64,000 nucleotides of DNA, taken from NCBI GenBank assembly GCA_003859965.1, contig RQYR01000001.1, positions 1 through 64,000 on the forward strand. Reading direction: 5' to 3'. The translations under genes and the position numbers were made by a program. Of the stretch, positions 8,322-17,495 are shown piece after piece. Positions within the stretch are counted from its first letter, which is position 1. Every line of letters begins with the position of its first letter. The notes beneath the pieces were generated by a model. The model was not told the origin of the DNA, did no database searches, and was given only the letters and a program-made list of their open reading frames with translations. The DNA is from Comamonadaceae bacterium OH2545_COT-014. Lineage in GTDB: Bacteria > Pseudomonadota > Gammaproteobacteria > Burkholderiales > Burkholderiaceae_C.

Positions 8322-9428
8322 TCAAAGCGGAGGGCACCCCTGCATGTCGCCGGTTCGCAGGCGCGCGGCACGGTCTGCCGTGTCGGGGTGGGTGCTGAGC
8401 CAGTCGGTGCCGGGCGTGCCACTGACAGGGGCATCCAGGGCCAAGAGCAGCGCACTCATAGGCGCGGTGGGCAGCTGGCGGGCGCGCATGAGGGCCATGG
8501 CATAGCAGTCGGCCTGGCGTTCGTGGCTGCGGCTGTAGGACAGGCCGGTCAGCAAGGCCGCGCCGCTGGCGGTGAGCGTGGGCACATCGCCCAGCGCAAG
8601 GCCCAGGCCCACATTGAGCACGCCTTGCTCCACCACCATGCGGGTGACGTGGCGATGGGCCACGTGCCCGATCTCGTGCGCAAGCACGCCCAACAGCGCC
8701 GCATCGCCCGCGCCGGGCACGGTGCGGGCCTTTTCCACCAGGGCATCGGTCATGACGATGGCGCCGCCGGGCAGCGCGAACGCGTTGGGCCCCATGCCCG
8801 AGCGAAATTCCAGCGCCAGCGGCGGGGCATAGCCCCGGTAGGGCTGCAGACTGGCCTGGCCTTGCACGGCTGCGGCCAGCGCGGCAAAGCGCCCGCGCAG
8901 TTCGGCCTGGCGGGCCGGGGCCAGCTTGCTTGGCTTGAAATGGCTTTCGTCCAGACGGGCCAGCGCCTGCCGGGCCATGCTTTGCTCCCAGGCCAGCGGC
9001 ACATGGCGGGTGAGCTGGCTGGCCGCCCAGGGCGTGCCAAAGCGGTAGAAGAGCCACAGCGCGGCGGCCGCCAGCAGCAGCGCGCCCAGCAGCAGCGGCG
9101 CGTGCAGCTGCATGCGCTCGGCCAGCGTGGGGCGTGCGCCTGCCGCAGCCAGCGCGGCATGCCAGGCGGCGGGGTCATCCACTTGCAGGCTGCCGTGCTG
9201 GCGCAAGTCGATCACCAGCGCGGGGGGCGCGTGGCGGGCATGCCAGCGTTCGGGCCAGGTCACTTCATGCGGGGCCAGGCGCAGCGCGGGCTGGCCCTCG
9301 GGCTGGAGCCACAGCGCCGGCCCTTCGGGCGTGGCCTGCAGGCCCAGGCGCACCGGCTGCGCACGGGTGCTGCGGCCATCGAACCACTGGCCCTGCAAGG
9401 GCAAGGGCATGGGCATGGGGGTGGTCAT
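8322..9428 (-). CDS. M48-family zinc metalloprotease, membrane-anchored
   Basis: The 368-residue protein has an N-terminal domain of about 110 residues, one strong transmembrane segment (LLLGALLLAAAALWLFYRFG, about residues 112-131), and a C-terminal M48 peptidase domain. The zinc motif is LAHEIGHVAHRH with HExxH near residue 245. The third ligand region is SRSHERQADCYAMALM, where Glu follows in the usual place. The final WLSTHPDTADRAARL matches M48C (Oma1/BepA/LoiP-like) enzymes. It lies downstream of the DUF898 gene on the same strand, probably as an operon. The start at 9428 (MTTPMPMP) has no strong ribosome-binding site, and an upstream ATG at 9494 is possible. Confidence 0.88.
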   Translation of the reverse strand: MTTPMPMPLPLQGQWFDGRSTRAQPVRLGLQATPEGPALWLQPEGQPALRLAPHEVTWPERWHARHAPPALVIDLRQHGSLQVDDPAAWHAALAAAGARPTLAERMQLHAPLLLGALLLAAAALWLFYRFGTPWAASQLTRHVPLAWEQSMARQALARLDESHFKPSKLAPARQAELRGRFAALAAAVQGQASLQPYRGYAPPLALEFRSGMGPNAFALPGGAIVMTDALVEKARTVPGAGDAALLGVLAHEIGHVAHRHVTRMVVEQGVLNVGLGLALGDVPTLTASGAALLTGLSYSRSHERQADCYAMALMRARQLPTAPMSALLLALDAPVSGTPGTDWLSTHPDTADRAARLRTGDMQGCPPL

Positions 9429-9533
9429 GGATTGGGGCCGGATTGGGGCGCGGTACGGGAAACAGGCTGGGCGGCAGGCGGTGTCATGGGGCAAGGCAAC
9501 TGCGGATACGCCATCAGAAACAAAAAACCCGGC

Positions 9534-10853
9534 TCAGCCAATCAGGTCCAGCCCCAGCGCATCGGCCACGGCATCGCCAAAAGCGCCCTGCTGGCGTACC
9601 AGCTCGCCCGCGATCTGGTCTGTGCCGCCCCGGACATAGAGCGTGACGGAGCGGGCCTTGGGCGCATGTTCACTGACCAGGGCGAAGGGGCGGTACAAGC
9701 CCAGGGTCAGCAAGCTCAGCAGCAGGTTCTTCAGGCGCAGCCAGACGAAGGACGAAGTGCGCAAGTCGCTCTTGAAGCGCGCCACCTGCCCCACGCCGGT
9801 ATGGCTCCACAGCAACCTGAAAAGGCGCGCCTCGCGGTAGGCCCGCGCCGGCAGCGTGCTGAGCACGGCCAGCAGCACCAGGGCCGCCAGCATGATGAGC
9901 GCGGACAGGATGCCGCCCAGGGCCACCATCTGCCCGAACTCCGGCCACGACATGGGCAGGAAAAACACCAGCAAGGCCACGAACACGGCCGCCATCAGCA
10001 TGGCCGACACCAGGCCCACCGCCAGCGTGGCCAGCCACAGGCGCACAAAAAGGCCATACTCCAGCCGCCAGTGGCCGGGCAGCGTCCCCACGCGGGCGCG
10101 CTGCACCAGCAGGCGGCGGTAGTTGTATTCCAGCCGGACGAATGCCAGCGCCGACAGCAGCATCACCCCCAGCCCGGCGCCCGTCAGCCATGTGGCCCGC
10201 GGGCCCGGCCAGACCGGCCACCGGGCCGCCGCCTGCGGGAGCTGTGCGTCTGGCCCGGCGGCGGGCGGCCCATGGCTGGCCAGCAGCATCAGCGCGGCCC
10301 ACAGCGCGGCGGCGACAAACACGGGCCAGCTGGCCAGGTACACCTCGCGCCAGGACGCGGTGAACGCCAGCCGCACGCCACGCCAGCGCGTGGCGCCCAG
10401 CCGGAACCGCATGGCGCTGCCCCACAGAAAAGGCAGCAGCACCGCAAAGCCGGCCAGCATGGCCAGCGCGGCCACGTCCTGCCCGGTGTTGACGGCCAGC
10501 TGGTACACCATATACAGCCCCACCATGAGGGCAAAGCCCAGCAGCATGCGGTGCGGGCGCGCCACCACGAATTCCAGCGGACTGCCCGCCACCAGCGTGT
10601 GCCCATAGAAATACTGCGCCGTGCGGCGGCGCGCATAAGGCGTGTAAAAGCCCAGCGTGACCACGCTCAGCAGCACGTTGACGATCCACACGCGGAAATA
10701 CTCACGCCCCCGGCCCGTGAACACCACCGGGTGGCTCTGGATGGGAAGGCGCGCACGGGGCGCTGAAGCGGGGCGGGCGGAAGGCATGGGCGGCACGGGC
10801 GGCATCGGCAAACGCGGGGGGGAACCAATGGCGCCCAGTGTAGCGGCAGGCAT
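9534..10853 (-). CDS. DUF898 (YjgN-like) multi-pass inner-membrane protein
   Basis: The 439-residue product has about eight hydrophobic segments and the two pseudo-repeats typical of DUF898. The first is FTGRGREYFRVWIVNVLLSVVTLGFYTPYARRRTAQYFY near residues 45-84, and the second is FKSDLRTSSFVWLRLKNLLLSLLTLGLYRPFA near the C-terminus. The W-x2-N-x7-TLG-x2-P/Y-A-R pattern occurs in both. Function in the family is unknown. The next gene on the same strand is an M48 peptidase, and the pair may work together at the membrane. The first 25-35 residues are Pro-rich and poorly conserved, so the real start may be an internal Met at 10805 or 10787. Confidence 0.85.
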   Translation of the reverse strand: MPAATLGAIGSPPRLPMPPVPPMPSARPASAPRARLPIQSHPVVFTGRGREYFRVWIVNVLLSVVTLGFYTPYARRRTAQYFYGHTLVAGSPLEFVVARPHRMLLGFALMVGLYMVYQLAVNTGQDVAALAMLAGFAVLLPFLWGSAMRFRLGATRWRGVRLAFTASWREVYLASWPVFVAAALWAALMLLASHGPPAAGPDAQLPQAAARWPVWPGPRATWLTGAGLGVMLLSALAFVRLEYNYRRLLVQRARVGTLPGHWRLEYGLFVRLWLATLAVGLVSAMLMAAVFVALLVFFLPMSWPEFGQMVALGGILSALIMLAALVLLAVLSTLPARAYREARLFRLLWSHTGVGQVARFKSDLRTSSFVWLRLKNLLLSLLTLGLYRPFALVSEHAPKARSVTLYVRGGTDQIAGELVRQQGAFGDAVADALGLDLIG

Positions 10854-10878
10854 CCGGGGTAAACTTACGGGTTTGCTT

Positions 10879-10912
10879 CATTATTGATAGCTGCCAGCGC
10901 TTTTGTTGAAAG
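10879..10912. repeat. A/T-rich ATAGC-type intergenic repeat (partial hairpin)
   Basis: ATTGATAGCTGCCAGCGCTTTTGTTGAAAGC resembles the other A/T-rich hairpins in this window (ATAGC followed by GCGCTTTT). It touches MITE-like copy D. The pairing is weak. Confidence 0.4.
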
Positions 10913-10917
10913 CCCTG

Positions 10918-11086
10918 AGAACCTGTTCAAAGTCTCGGCGTGAGTGGGCAACAAGCGGTTTGGGATGGGATGCCAGGCGCAAAACGCGGCCAATGCAATG
11001 GCTCGTGCCATTGGCAAGTTTGGCAACGCCGCAGACCGCCCAAAGCCGCTTGAGAGCCCGCCGCGCAGGGGCTTTGAACAGGTTCT
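10918..11086 (+). repeat. MITE-like inverted repeat, copy D (best preserved)
   Basis: Starts AGAACCTGTTCAAAGTCTCGGCG and ends GGGGCTTTGAACAGGTTCT, with terminal inverted repeats that can pair over about 17-20 bp. Both conserved blocks are intact. The centre holds an internal hairpin (CCAATGCAATGG/CCATTGG). It lies about 110 bp upstream of the Rieske gene. Confidence 0.88.
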
Positions 11087-11198
11087 GAGAGCCTTTTTGA
11101 AGCAAGGGCGCCCCGTTGCGCGCCCGCCGCATGCGCCTTCCGCGCCTCTTTGGCGCGCCTACATGCGCCCGGCTTTTCCTGCCCATGACCACCCTCCC

Positions 11199-12197
11199 AT
11201 GATCGAAAAACATCTCTGGCATCCCGTGGCCCAGACGGCCGACCTGACCGCAGCGCCCCTGCCCGTGCAACTGCTGGGTCAGGCGCTGGCGCTGTGGCGC
11301 GACGCCGACGGCCGCGCCCATGCGCTGGCCGACCGCTGCCCGCACCGTGGCGCGCGCCTGTCCATGGGCCGCGTCACCGACGGCCGGCTGGAATGCCCCT
11401 ACCACGGCTGGCAGTTCGAAGGCGGCGGCGCCTGCCGCCACATTCCGGCGCTGCCCGGCTTTGCCCCCACCGCGCGCCACGGCGCCTGCGCGCACGAGGT
11501 GCGCGAGGCCTACGGCCTGCTGTGGGTGCGCCTGGCGCCGCCAGACGGCCCGGCCCTGCCCATTCATGACCTGCCCGCCTTCACCGCCGAGGACGAGCCG
11601 CGCCTGCGCAAAGTCACCAGCGGCCCCTACACCGTGGCCGCCAGCGCGCCGCGCATCATCGAGAACTTTCTGGACATGGCGCACTTCGGCTTCGTGCACG
11701 AAGGCTGGCTGGGTTCGCGCGAGCGCCCCGACATCCCCGCCTACGAAGTGGCCGCCACCGCCCACGGCGTGCGCGCCACCGGCTGCCGCGCCTGGCAGCC
11801 GCGCTCGTCCATCCACGCCGAAACCGGCGCGCAGGTGGAATACGGCTACGAAGTCACCGGCCCCTACAGCGCCGTGCTGACCAAGGTGCCCGAGGCCGGC
11901 ACCACCGCCATCGACGGGTTGCACGAATCCATCGGCATGTTCATCTGCCCGCTGACCGAAGAAACCAGCCTGGTCTGGACGCGCATGGCCATGAACGACT
12001 TCGACTCGCCCGACCAGCGCCTGATCGACTTCCAGAACCACATCTTCAGCCAGGACCAGCCCGTACTCGAATCGCAACAGCCCAAGCGCCTGCCGCTGGC
12101 GCTGGACGCCGAGGCCCACTGCGCCGCCGACCGCCTCTCGGCCAGCTACCGGCGCTTTCTGTGCGACAGCGGCATCACCTGGGGCGTGACGCGCTGA
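11199..12197 (+). CDS. Rieske non-haem iron oxygenase, alpha-subunit type
   Basis: The 332-residue protein resembles vanillate O-demethylase / PaO-type oxygenases. The Rieske [2Fe-2S] motif is complete: CPHRGARLSMG (Cys and His near residues 47-49) and CPYHGW (near 66-71). The catalytic mononuclear iron site is NFLDMAHFGFVHEG, matching N-x2-D-x2-H-x4-H. Electrons should come from a separate reductase, which is not encoded next door, so the substrate is open. An in-frame ATG at 11163 would add 12 residues. MIEKHLWHPVAQTADL is the usual N-terminus for the family. Confidence 0.88.
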   Translation: MIEKHLWHPVAQTADLTAAPLPVQLLGQALALWRDADGRAHALADRCPHRGARLSMGRVTDGRLECPYHGWQFEGGGACRHIPALPGFAPTARHGACAHEVREAYGLLWVRLAPPDGPALPIHDLPAFTAEDEPRLRKVTSGPYTVAASAPRIIENFLDMAHFGFVHEGWLGSRERPDIPAYEVAATAHGVRATGCRAWQPRSSIHAETGAQVEYGYEVTGPYSAVLTKVPEAGTTAIDGLHESIGMFICPLTEETSLVWTRMAMNDFDSPDQRLIDFQNHIFSQDQPVLESQQPKRLPLALDAEAHCAADRLSASYRRFLCDSGITWGVTR

Positions 12198-12208
12198 TGC
12201 GCTGACGC

Positions 12209-12246
12209 GCCGCGCCTTGTGGCAGCCCTGCGGCACAAGGCGCGGC
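12209..12246. terminator. Strong G/C hairpin after the Rieske gene
   Basis: GCCGCGCCTTGTG (12209-12221) and CACAAGGCGCGGC (12234-12246) form a perfect 13-bp stem with a 12-nt loop, 12 bp after the stop codon. There is no T-run, so it may stabilise the mRNA end or pause transcription rather than act as a classical intrinsic terminator. Confidence 0.55.
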
Positions 12247-12352
12247 CCAGGCGCGCGGCCTTGTGCCCACGCACGCAGCGGCCCGCGCCTGCCGCACCCC
12301 GCCCCAGAAGAACCCATAAAAAAACGGCCCCACGGCACAACCCATAAAGATT

Positions 12353-12377
12353 GATTGCTATATTTTAAATAGCAATC
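12353..12377. repeat. A/T-rich palindrome between Rieske and acylase genes
   Basis: GATTGCTAT (12353-12361) and ATAGCAATC (12369-12377) are perfect 9-bp arms around TTTTAAA. It is the clearest A/T-rich member of the intergenic hairpin family. The rest of the 308-bp gap holds the G/C hairpin above and the acylase ribosome-binding site. Confidence 0.6.
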
Positions 12378-12505
12378 CAGACCTTTTTCTCCGGCGCTTG
12401 ACCCACCTTGTAACAAGGTTTCTCAGGCACCGTTTCCGGGCCAACAGGCACGCTATCCTTGTTTTTCCGCCTCGCCGAGGCCGGTTCTACGGGAGAGATC
12501 CGCAC

Positions 12506-14998
12506 ATGCCACAACACCGCCCTGCCCTGCTTTCCGCGCCCTTTTCCCTTCCCTTTGCCCCTCCTTTTGACGCGCACCGGCGCCCCCGCCTGCCGGGCCA
12601 CCGCGCCTTGCTGGCCTGCGTGGCCGCTGCCGCGCTCACGGCCTGCGGCGGCTCGGACAGCGCCGACAACGGCGGCGATGGCAGCCCCCCGCCCGCCACC
12701 CGCCTGCAGGCCGACATCCGACGCACCCAGATGGGCATGGTCCACATCAAGGCCAGCGACTGGCGCGGCCTGGGCTACGGCTTTGGCTACGCGCAAGCGC
12801 AAGACAACCTGTGCACGCTGGCCGACGCCTTTCTCACCTACCGGGGCGAGCGCTCGCGCTACCTGGGCGGCCAGGCGCTGGCGCAGCACCTCGGCACCAT
12901 TGGCCAGCCCGCCAACCTTGATTCCGACTTCTTCCACCGCCACGTGCTTGACGACGAGGCCGTGCAAACCATGGTGGCTGCCCAGCCCGACGACCTGCGC
13001 GCGCTGGTGGCCGGCTTTGCCGCAGGCTACAACCGTTACGTGCGCGAAATCCAGGACGGCGCCGACCGCCAGGCCCATGCCGCCTGCCGCCAGCAGCCCT
13101 GGCTGCTGCCCATTGCCGAAGCCGACGTCTGGCGCCGCATGATGCAAGCCAACCTGGCCGCGGGCTACAGCAACTTCGTGAGCGCCATCGCCAACGCGCA
13201 GCCCCCCGCCGCCAAGGCCGGCCCACCCACCATCGACAGCCCGCTGCGCCCCCCGCCGCTGCAAGTGGGCGGCGCGGCCGGCGTGGGCAGCAACATGTAT
13301 GGCTTTGGCCGCACCGCCACGGGCGGCGCGGGCGTGCTGTTCGGCAACCCGCACTGGTACTGGAAAGGCGCTGACCGCTTCTACCAGGTCCAGCTCACCA
13401 TTCCGGGCCGCATCGACGTCAGCGGCGTCTCCTTCCTCGGCGTGCCGCTGGTGCTGATTGGCTTCAACGCGCATGTGGCCTGGAGCCACACCGTCTCCAC
13501 CGCGCGGCGTTTCGGCCTGTTCCAGCTCCAGCTCGCCCCCAGCGACCCCACCCGCTACCAGGTGGACGGCCGCGCCGTGCCCATGCAGGCCGCCACCATC
13601 CAGGTGCAAGACCTGCTGCCCAACGGCAACGTGCAGACCCGCACCCGCACGCTCTACAAAAGCAGCCACGGCCCCATCGCCCACCTGGGCGCCATGCACC
13701 CCGCGCTGGGCTGGACAGCGGCCAGCGCCATCGCCATCCGCGACATCAACGCCAGCAACCACCGGAGCTTTCGCAACTGGCTGCGCTGGGGGCAGGCGCG
13801 TTCGTTGGACGAATTCATCCGCATCCAGAAAGAAGAAGCCGCCGTGCCCTGGGTCAACACCGTGGCCGTGGGGCGCGACAGCGGCCAGGCCTGGTATGCC
13901 GACATGGGCGCCGTGCCCAATGCCCCGCCCGAGCTGCTGGCCGCCTGCGCTACCCCCGTCAGCGAAGCGCTGGCCAAAGCCCTGCCCGGCGTGCCCGTGC
14001 TCAACGGCTCGCGCAGCGCCTGCCAGTGGCAAAGCGACCCCGACTCGGCCCAGCCCGGCGCCATCGGCCCCGCGCGCATGCCCAGCCTGCGGCACGACGA
14101 CTACGTGGCCAACATGAACGACAGCCACTGGCTTGCCAACCCCGAGCGGCCGCTCACCGGCTTCGACCCCATCTTCGGCCCCACCGGCGTGGCGCAAAGC
14201 CTGCGCACCCGCCTGGGCCACCAGATGGTGCAAGACCGCTTCGACGGCGCCGACGGCCTGCCCGACTGGCGCGCCAGCGCCGACGCCGTGCGCCAGATCG
14301 TGCTGGGCAGCCGCGTCTACAGCGCCGAACTGTTCAAGGCCGACCTGCTCTCGCTCGCCTGCAGCGGCCCCGCCGCCAGCCTGCGCCCCGCCTGCGACAC
14401 CCTGCGCCTGTGGGACAACCGGGGCCACACCCACTCGCGCGGCTCACACCTGTGGGACGAGTTCTGGCGCCGCCTGCCCGCGCCCAACAGCGACGACGGC
14501 AAAAAACTCTTTGCCGTGCCCTTCAACGCGCGCGCCCCGCTGCACACCCCGCGCGGCTTTGCCGCCAACGCGGCGCCCACCCTGCGCGCCACGCTGGAAG
14601 CCGCCGCCGAAGCCGTCACCCGCAGCGGCGCCGCGCTGGACGCCGAACGCGGCAGCCTGCTCTACGCCACGCGCGACGGCGAGGCCATCGCGCTGTACGG
14701 CGGCTGCGGCGAGCACGGCTACTTCACCATCGCCTGCTCCGAAAAACCGCTGGGCCAGGGCGGCTACAGCATGGACGGCCAGCCCCATGGCAACACCTAC
14801 CTGCAAGTAGTGAGCTTCACCCGCACCGGCGTGCAGGCGCACACGCTGCTGGCGCACTCGCAGTCGGACGACCCGGCCTCGCCCCACCATGGCGACTACA
14901 CCCGCGCCTACGCCCGCAAGGAGTGGCTGCGCGTGCCCTTCACCGAAAGCGAAATCACCGCCAGCCCCGGCTACCGGCGCTTCAGCCTGCGCGAGTAA
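12506..14998 (+). CDS. Penicillin acylase / AHL-acylase family N-terminal nucleophile hydrolase, lipoprotein
   Basis: The 830-residue precursor belongs to the Ntn-hydrolase acylases (PvdQ, QuiP, aculeacin acylase group), which are exported, self-cleave into alpha and beta chains and hydrolyse amide bonds of acyl-homoserine lactones, penicillins or lipopeptides. A hydrophobic signal ends in LTAC, a lipobox, so it should be lipid-anchored. An acidic/Gly linker follows. The predicted autoprocessing site is GGAAGVG/SNMYGFG, with the catalytic Ser at about residue 267. FGNPHWYWKG and GFNAHVAWSHTVS are typical beta-chain motifs. The ATG at 12506 follows GGGAGAG. No quorum-sensing synthase is nearby, so the natural substrate is unknown. 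Confidence 0.88.
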   Translation: MPQHRPALLSAPFSLPFAPPFDAHRRPRLPGHRALLACVAAAALTACGGSDSADNGGDGSPPPATRLQADIRRTQMGMVHIKASDWRGLGYGFGYAQAQDNLCTLADAFLTYRGERSRYLGGQALAQHLGTIGQPANLDSDFFHRHVLDDEAVQTMVAAQPDDLRALVAGFAAGYNRYVREIQDGADRQAHAACRQQPWLLPIAEADVWRRMMQANLAAGYSNFVSAIANAQPPAAKAGPPTIDSPLRPPPLQVGGAAGVGSNMYGFGRTATGGAGVLFGNPHWYWKGADRFYQVQLTIPGRIDVSGVSFLGVPLVLIGFNAHVAWSHTVSTARRFGLFQLQLAPSDPTRYQVDGRAVPMQAATIQVQDLLPNGNVQTRTRTLYKSSHGPIAHLGAMHPALGWTAASAIAIRDINASNHRSFRNWLRWGQARSLDEFIRIQKEEAAVPWVNTVAVGRDSGQAWYADMGAVPNAPPELLAACATPVSEALAKALPGVPVLNGSRSACQWQSDPDSAQPGAIGPARMPSLRHDDYVANMNDSHWLANPERPLTGFDPIFGPTGVAQSLRTRLGHQMVQDRFDGADGLPDWRASADAVRQIVLGSRVYSAELFKADLLSLACSGPAASLRPACDTLRLWDNRGHTHSRGSHLWDEFWRRLPAPNSDDGKKLFAVPFNARAPLHTPRGFAANAAPTLRATLEAAAEAVTRSGAALDAERGSLLYATRDGEAIALYGGCGEHGYFTIACSEKPLGQGGYSMDGQPHGNTYLQVVSFTRTGVQAHTLLAHSQSDDPASPHHGDYTRAYARKEWLRVPFTESEITASPGYRRFSLRE

Positions 14999-15110
14999 AG
15001 GCAGGCCGTGCACCACCAGCCACGGGCCGGCGGAAACAAGCCGGGGCTGGCAATGCCCGCCCTTGGCTCCGGCTCATGGTGCCCGCCGCCTTGATGAATG
15101 GTCAAAAAGG

Positions 15111-15151
15111 CGCTTCAGGCCGCATTAACGGCCTGAAGCGCTATCTTTTTT
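15111..15151. terminator. Bidirectional intrinsic terminator after the acylase gene
   Basis: CGCTTCAGGCCG (15111-15122) and CGGCCTGAAGCG (15129-15140) form a perfect 12-bp stem with loop CATTAA, followed by CTATCTTTTTT. An A-run (CAAAAAGG) lies on the other side, so it could also work on the minus strand. It shares the CTGAAGCGCTAT core with other members of the intergenic hairpin family. The rest of the gap 14999-15368 shows no gene. Confidence 0.8.
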
Positions 15152-15368
15152 GAATCAATGGGCCACCCAGGCTGGCCAGCCAGCGACTCACGCGGCCACC
15201 GCCGTGAAGCGCCGCCCCCAATCCGCCTTGATGGCCGCCACGGCGGCTTGAACCGCATCATGGACAGGCCGCGCCAGCAGGGGCCACGATGCGCCCCTGT
15301 TTGGCCTGGGGTTGCACTTGGCTACGCCTGCCCCGCCCCTTTTCGTCTTCACCCGAAAGCCCCCGCCC

Positions 15369-15569
15369 ATGCGCATTGGCAGCATCATCCTCGTCGTTTT
15401 CGTGGCGCAGTGCCTCTACATCGCCATGGCCGTGCTGCGCGCCGCGCTGACGGGCCGCATGGACGAGCCGGACATGGCCGAAACCGCCCGCCACTTTCGC
15501 CGCAAGGCCGTGCGGGCCAGCGTGGCGGCGGCCCTGACACTGGGGTTGTACGCGCTGCTGAAAGGCTAA
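15369..15569 (+). CDS. Small membrane protein, unknown
   Basis: A possible 66-residue product starting MRIGSIILVVFVAQCLYIAMAVLRAAL has an N-terminal hydrophobic segment, a charged loop (GRMDEPDMAETARHFRRKAVRAS) and a second hydrophobic segment at the end (VAAALTLGLYALLKG). This helix-loop-helix shape with inside-positive charges looks like a real two-pass protein. No ribosome-binding site is obvious and no family is recognised. Confidence 0.5.
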   Translation: MRIGSIILVVFVAQCLYIAMAVLRAALTGRMDEPDMAETARHFRRKAVRASVAAALTLGLYALLKG

Positions 15570-15622
15570 GGTCTGAGCCCGCCTGACGGGTTGCCCCGGT
15601 TGCAGAGTCTGTGCAAGGTTTC

Positions 15623-15785
15623 AGAACCTGTTCAAAGTCTCGGCGCAAGTAAGCAACCGGAAACCGGGAATGGGATGCAAGGCGCAAAACACAGCCGGGC
15701 CTTGTGGCCCGGCGAGGCTTTGCAACGGAAGCAGACCGCCCCATCCGCTGGCGGGCCCGCCGCGCAGGGCCTTTGGACAGGCTCT
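15623..15785 (+). repeat. MITE-like inverted repeat, copy E
   Basis: Starts AGAACCTGTTCAAAGTCTCGGCGC and ends CCTTTGGACAGGCTCT. The first conserved block is disturbed (GAAACCGGGAATGGGATGC). The centre has its own hairpin (GCCGGGCC/GGCCCGGC). As with copy B, its last T is part of the TGA stop codon of the neighbouring minus-strand gene, here ispH. Confidence 0.85.
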
Positions 15786-16756
15786 CAGCGCAGATGCGCC
15801 AGATTGACGGCCGCCGCGCCTTCCAGCTTCAGCCCCTTGGGCAGGGGAAACTTCATGGTTTCGGCCGCGCCGTCGAGCGTGCGCACCGACACCGCGCCCA
15901 GCGCGCGCAGGCGGTCGATGACCTGGCGCACCAGGATGTCGGGCGCGGAAGCGCCGGCCGTCAGGCCGATGCGCTGGCGCCCCTGCACCCATTCGGGGCG
16001 CAAGTCGTCGGCGCTGTCGATCATGTGGCTCTCGGTGCCCAGGCGCTGGGCCAGCTCGCGCAGGCGGTTGCTGTTGCTGCTGGTGGGGCTGCCAACGACG
16101 ATGACCACGTCCACTTCGGGGCTGAGCAGCTTCACCGCGTCCTGCCGGTTCTGCGTGGCATAGCAAATGTCCTGCTGCTTGGGCTGGCGCACCTGCGGAA
16201 AGCGCGCCTTCACGGCGGCGGTGATGCCGGCGGCGTCGTCCACGCTGAGCGTGGTCTGCGTGACCACGGCCAGCTTGTCCGTCTGCGCGGGCTGGATGCG
16301 GGCTACGTCCGCCTCGTCTTCCACCAGGTGAATGCAGCCGGGCGGCAGCTGGCCCATGGTGCCTTCCACCTCGGGGTGGCCCTTGTGGCCGATCATGATG
16401 AATTCGTAGCCCTCTCGGTGCAGCTTGGCCACTTCCACATGCACCTTGGTGACCAGCGGGCAGGTGGCGTCAAACACCTGAAAGCCGCGCGCCGCCGCCT
16501 CCGCCTCCACCGCCTTGGGCACGCCGTGGGCGCTGAACACCAGCGTGGCGCCGGGCGGCACGTCGGCCAGGTCTTCGATGAAGATGGCGCCCTTGGCCTT
16601 CAAGTCGTTGACCACGTAGGTGTTGTGCACGATCTCGTGGCGCACGTAGATGGGCGCGCCGAACTTGGCCAGCGCGCGCTCCACGATCTCGATGGCGCGG
16701 TCCACCCCCGCGCAAAAACCGCGCGGCTGCGCCAAAACCACTTCTGCCGATGACAT
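15785..16756 (-). CDS. ispH: 4-hydroxy-3-methylbut-2-enyl diphosphate reductase
   Basis: The 323-residue iron-sulfur enzyme makes IPP and DMAPP in the last step of the MEP isoprenoid pathway. The three cluster-binding Cys sit in the expected motifs: [14 protein letters not shown] (near residue 15), [11 protein letters not shown] (near 99) and ICYATQNRQ (near 196). Substrate-binding His and Thr/Ser residues lie in SAHGVP, GHKGHPE and [11 protein letters not shown]. The ATG at 16756 follows GGAGAG. It lies downstream of an FKBP-type isomerase gene, the same fkpB-ispH order found in E. coli. A 232-bp gap between them without a recognised gene may hold a second promoter. Confidence 0.97.
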   Translation of the reverse strand: MSSAEVVLAQPRGFCAGVDRAIEIVERALAKFGAPIYVRHEIVHNTYVVNDLKAKGAIFIEDLADVPPGATLVFSAHGVPKAVEAEAAARGFQVFDATCPLVTKVHVEVAKLHREGYEFIMIGHKGHPEVEGTMGQLPPGCIHLVEDEADVARIQPAQTDKLAVVTQTTLSVDDAAGITAAVKARFPQVRQPKQQDICYATQNRQDAVKLLSPEVDVVIVVGSPTSSNSNRLRELAQRLGTESHMIDSADDLRPEWVQGRQRIGLTAGASAPDILVRQVIDRLRALGAVSVRTLDGAAETMKFPLPKGLKLEGAAAVNLAHLR

Positions 16757-16988
16757 CCGAAAACTCTCCGTAATCCGCCCGAAGGCGGGCAAACAACACG
16801 GCCCCGCAGGCTCTCTCTGCACCCCGCCCTTTGCCCTTTGCCCTTTTGGCCCCGCATCAGGGCTGGGGCTTGCATACATGGGTTTGGCCCGCATTAGCGC
16901 GGGGCCATGACCGCCCTGGCCGCGCCGGGGAACAGGCCTCAATGCCCCCACGCGCGCACAAACAGGCCAAGGCAGGCCGAGAACACGT

Positions 16989-17435
16989 TCAAAGAATGCC
17001 GATCACCTGCACCTCGAAACTCACCGGCCGGCCCGCCAGCGGGTGGTTGAAGTCCAGCTGCAAGGCCCCGTCACCGCGCACCGCCAGCACCACCCCGGCA
17101 AACGTGCCCTGGCCATCGGGGCGGGCCAGCTCCAGCACCTCGCCTACGGCATAGGTTTCCCCCTCGGCGCCCAGCTCGTCCAGCTCCTGCCGGGCCAGCC
17201 ACTGCACCATGTCCGCGCTGCGCTGGCCAAACGCCTCGCCCGCCGGCAGCTCGAAAGTGGCATGCGCGCCTTCAGCCAGGCCGGTCAGGCGCGCCTCCAG
17301 CGCGGGCGACAGCTCGCCCGTACCCAGCGTCAACGTGGCCGGCGGCCCGGCAAAGGTATTGATGACATCGCCCTGCGGCCCGGCAAGACGGTAATGAAGC
17401 GTGAGAAAAGCACCCGGCTGGACAGTGGTGGTCAT
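16989..17435 (-). CDS. fkpB: FKBP-type peptidyl-prolyl isomerase (SlpA/FkpB-like)
   Basis: The 148-residue protein matches the SlpA/FkpB group of FKBP isomerases with an inserted flap chaperone domain. Motifs seen are [19 protein letters not shown] at the start, [27 protein letters not shown], and the C-terminal [21 protein letters not shown] that closes the FKBP fold. No signal peptide is present, so it is cytoplasmic. It precedes ispH, as in many proteobacteria. The start at 17435 gives [15 protein letters not shown]. An upstream in-frame ATG at 17465 would add ten residues. Confidence 0.92.
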   Translation of the reverse strand: MTTTVQPGAFLTLHYRLAGPQGDVINTFAGPPATLTLGTGELSPALEARLTGLAEGAHATFELPAGEAFGQRSADMVQWLARQELDELGAEGETYAVGEVLELARPDGQGTFAGVVLAVRGDGALQLDFNHPLAGRPVSFEVQVIGIL

Positions 17436-17495
17436 GAAACAAGCGGCGGATAAACTGGCCCGCATTCTAGGAAATGGCCCCGCGCCGCGCGCCCC

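Noticed and set aside
10918-11086. SOS/LexA box in the repeat ends because of GAAC-GTTC motifs
   Set aside because: Betaproteobacterial LexA sites are CTGT-N8-ACAG type, and the motif is fully explained as the end of a repeated element.
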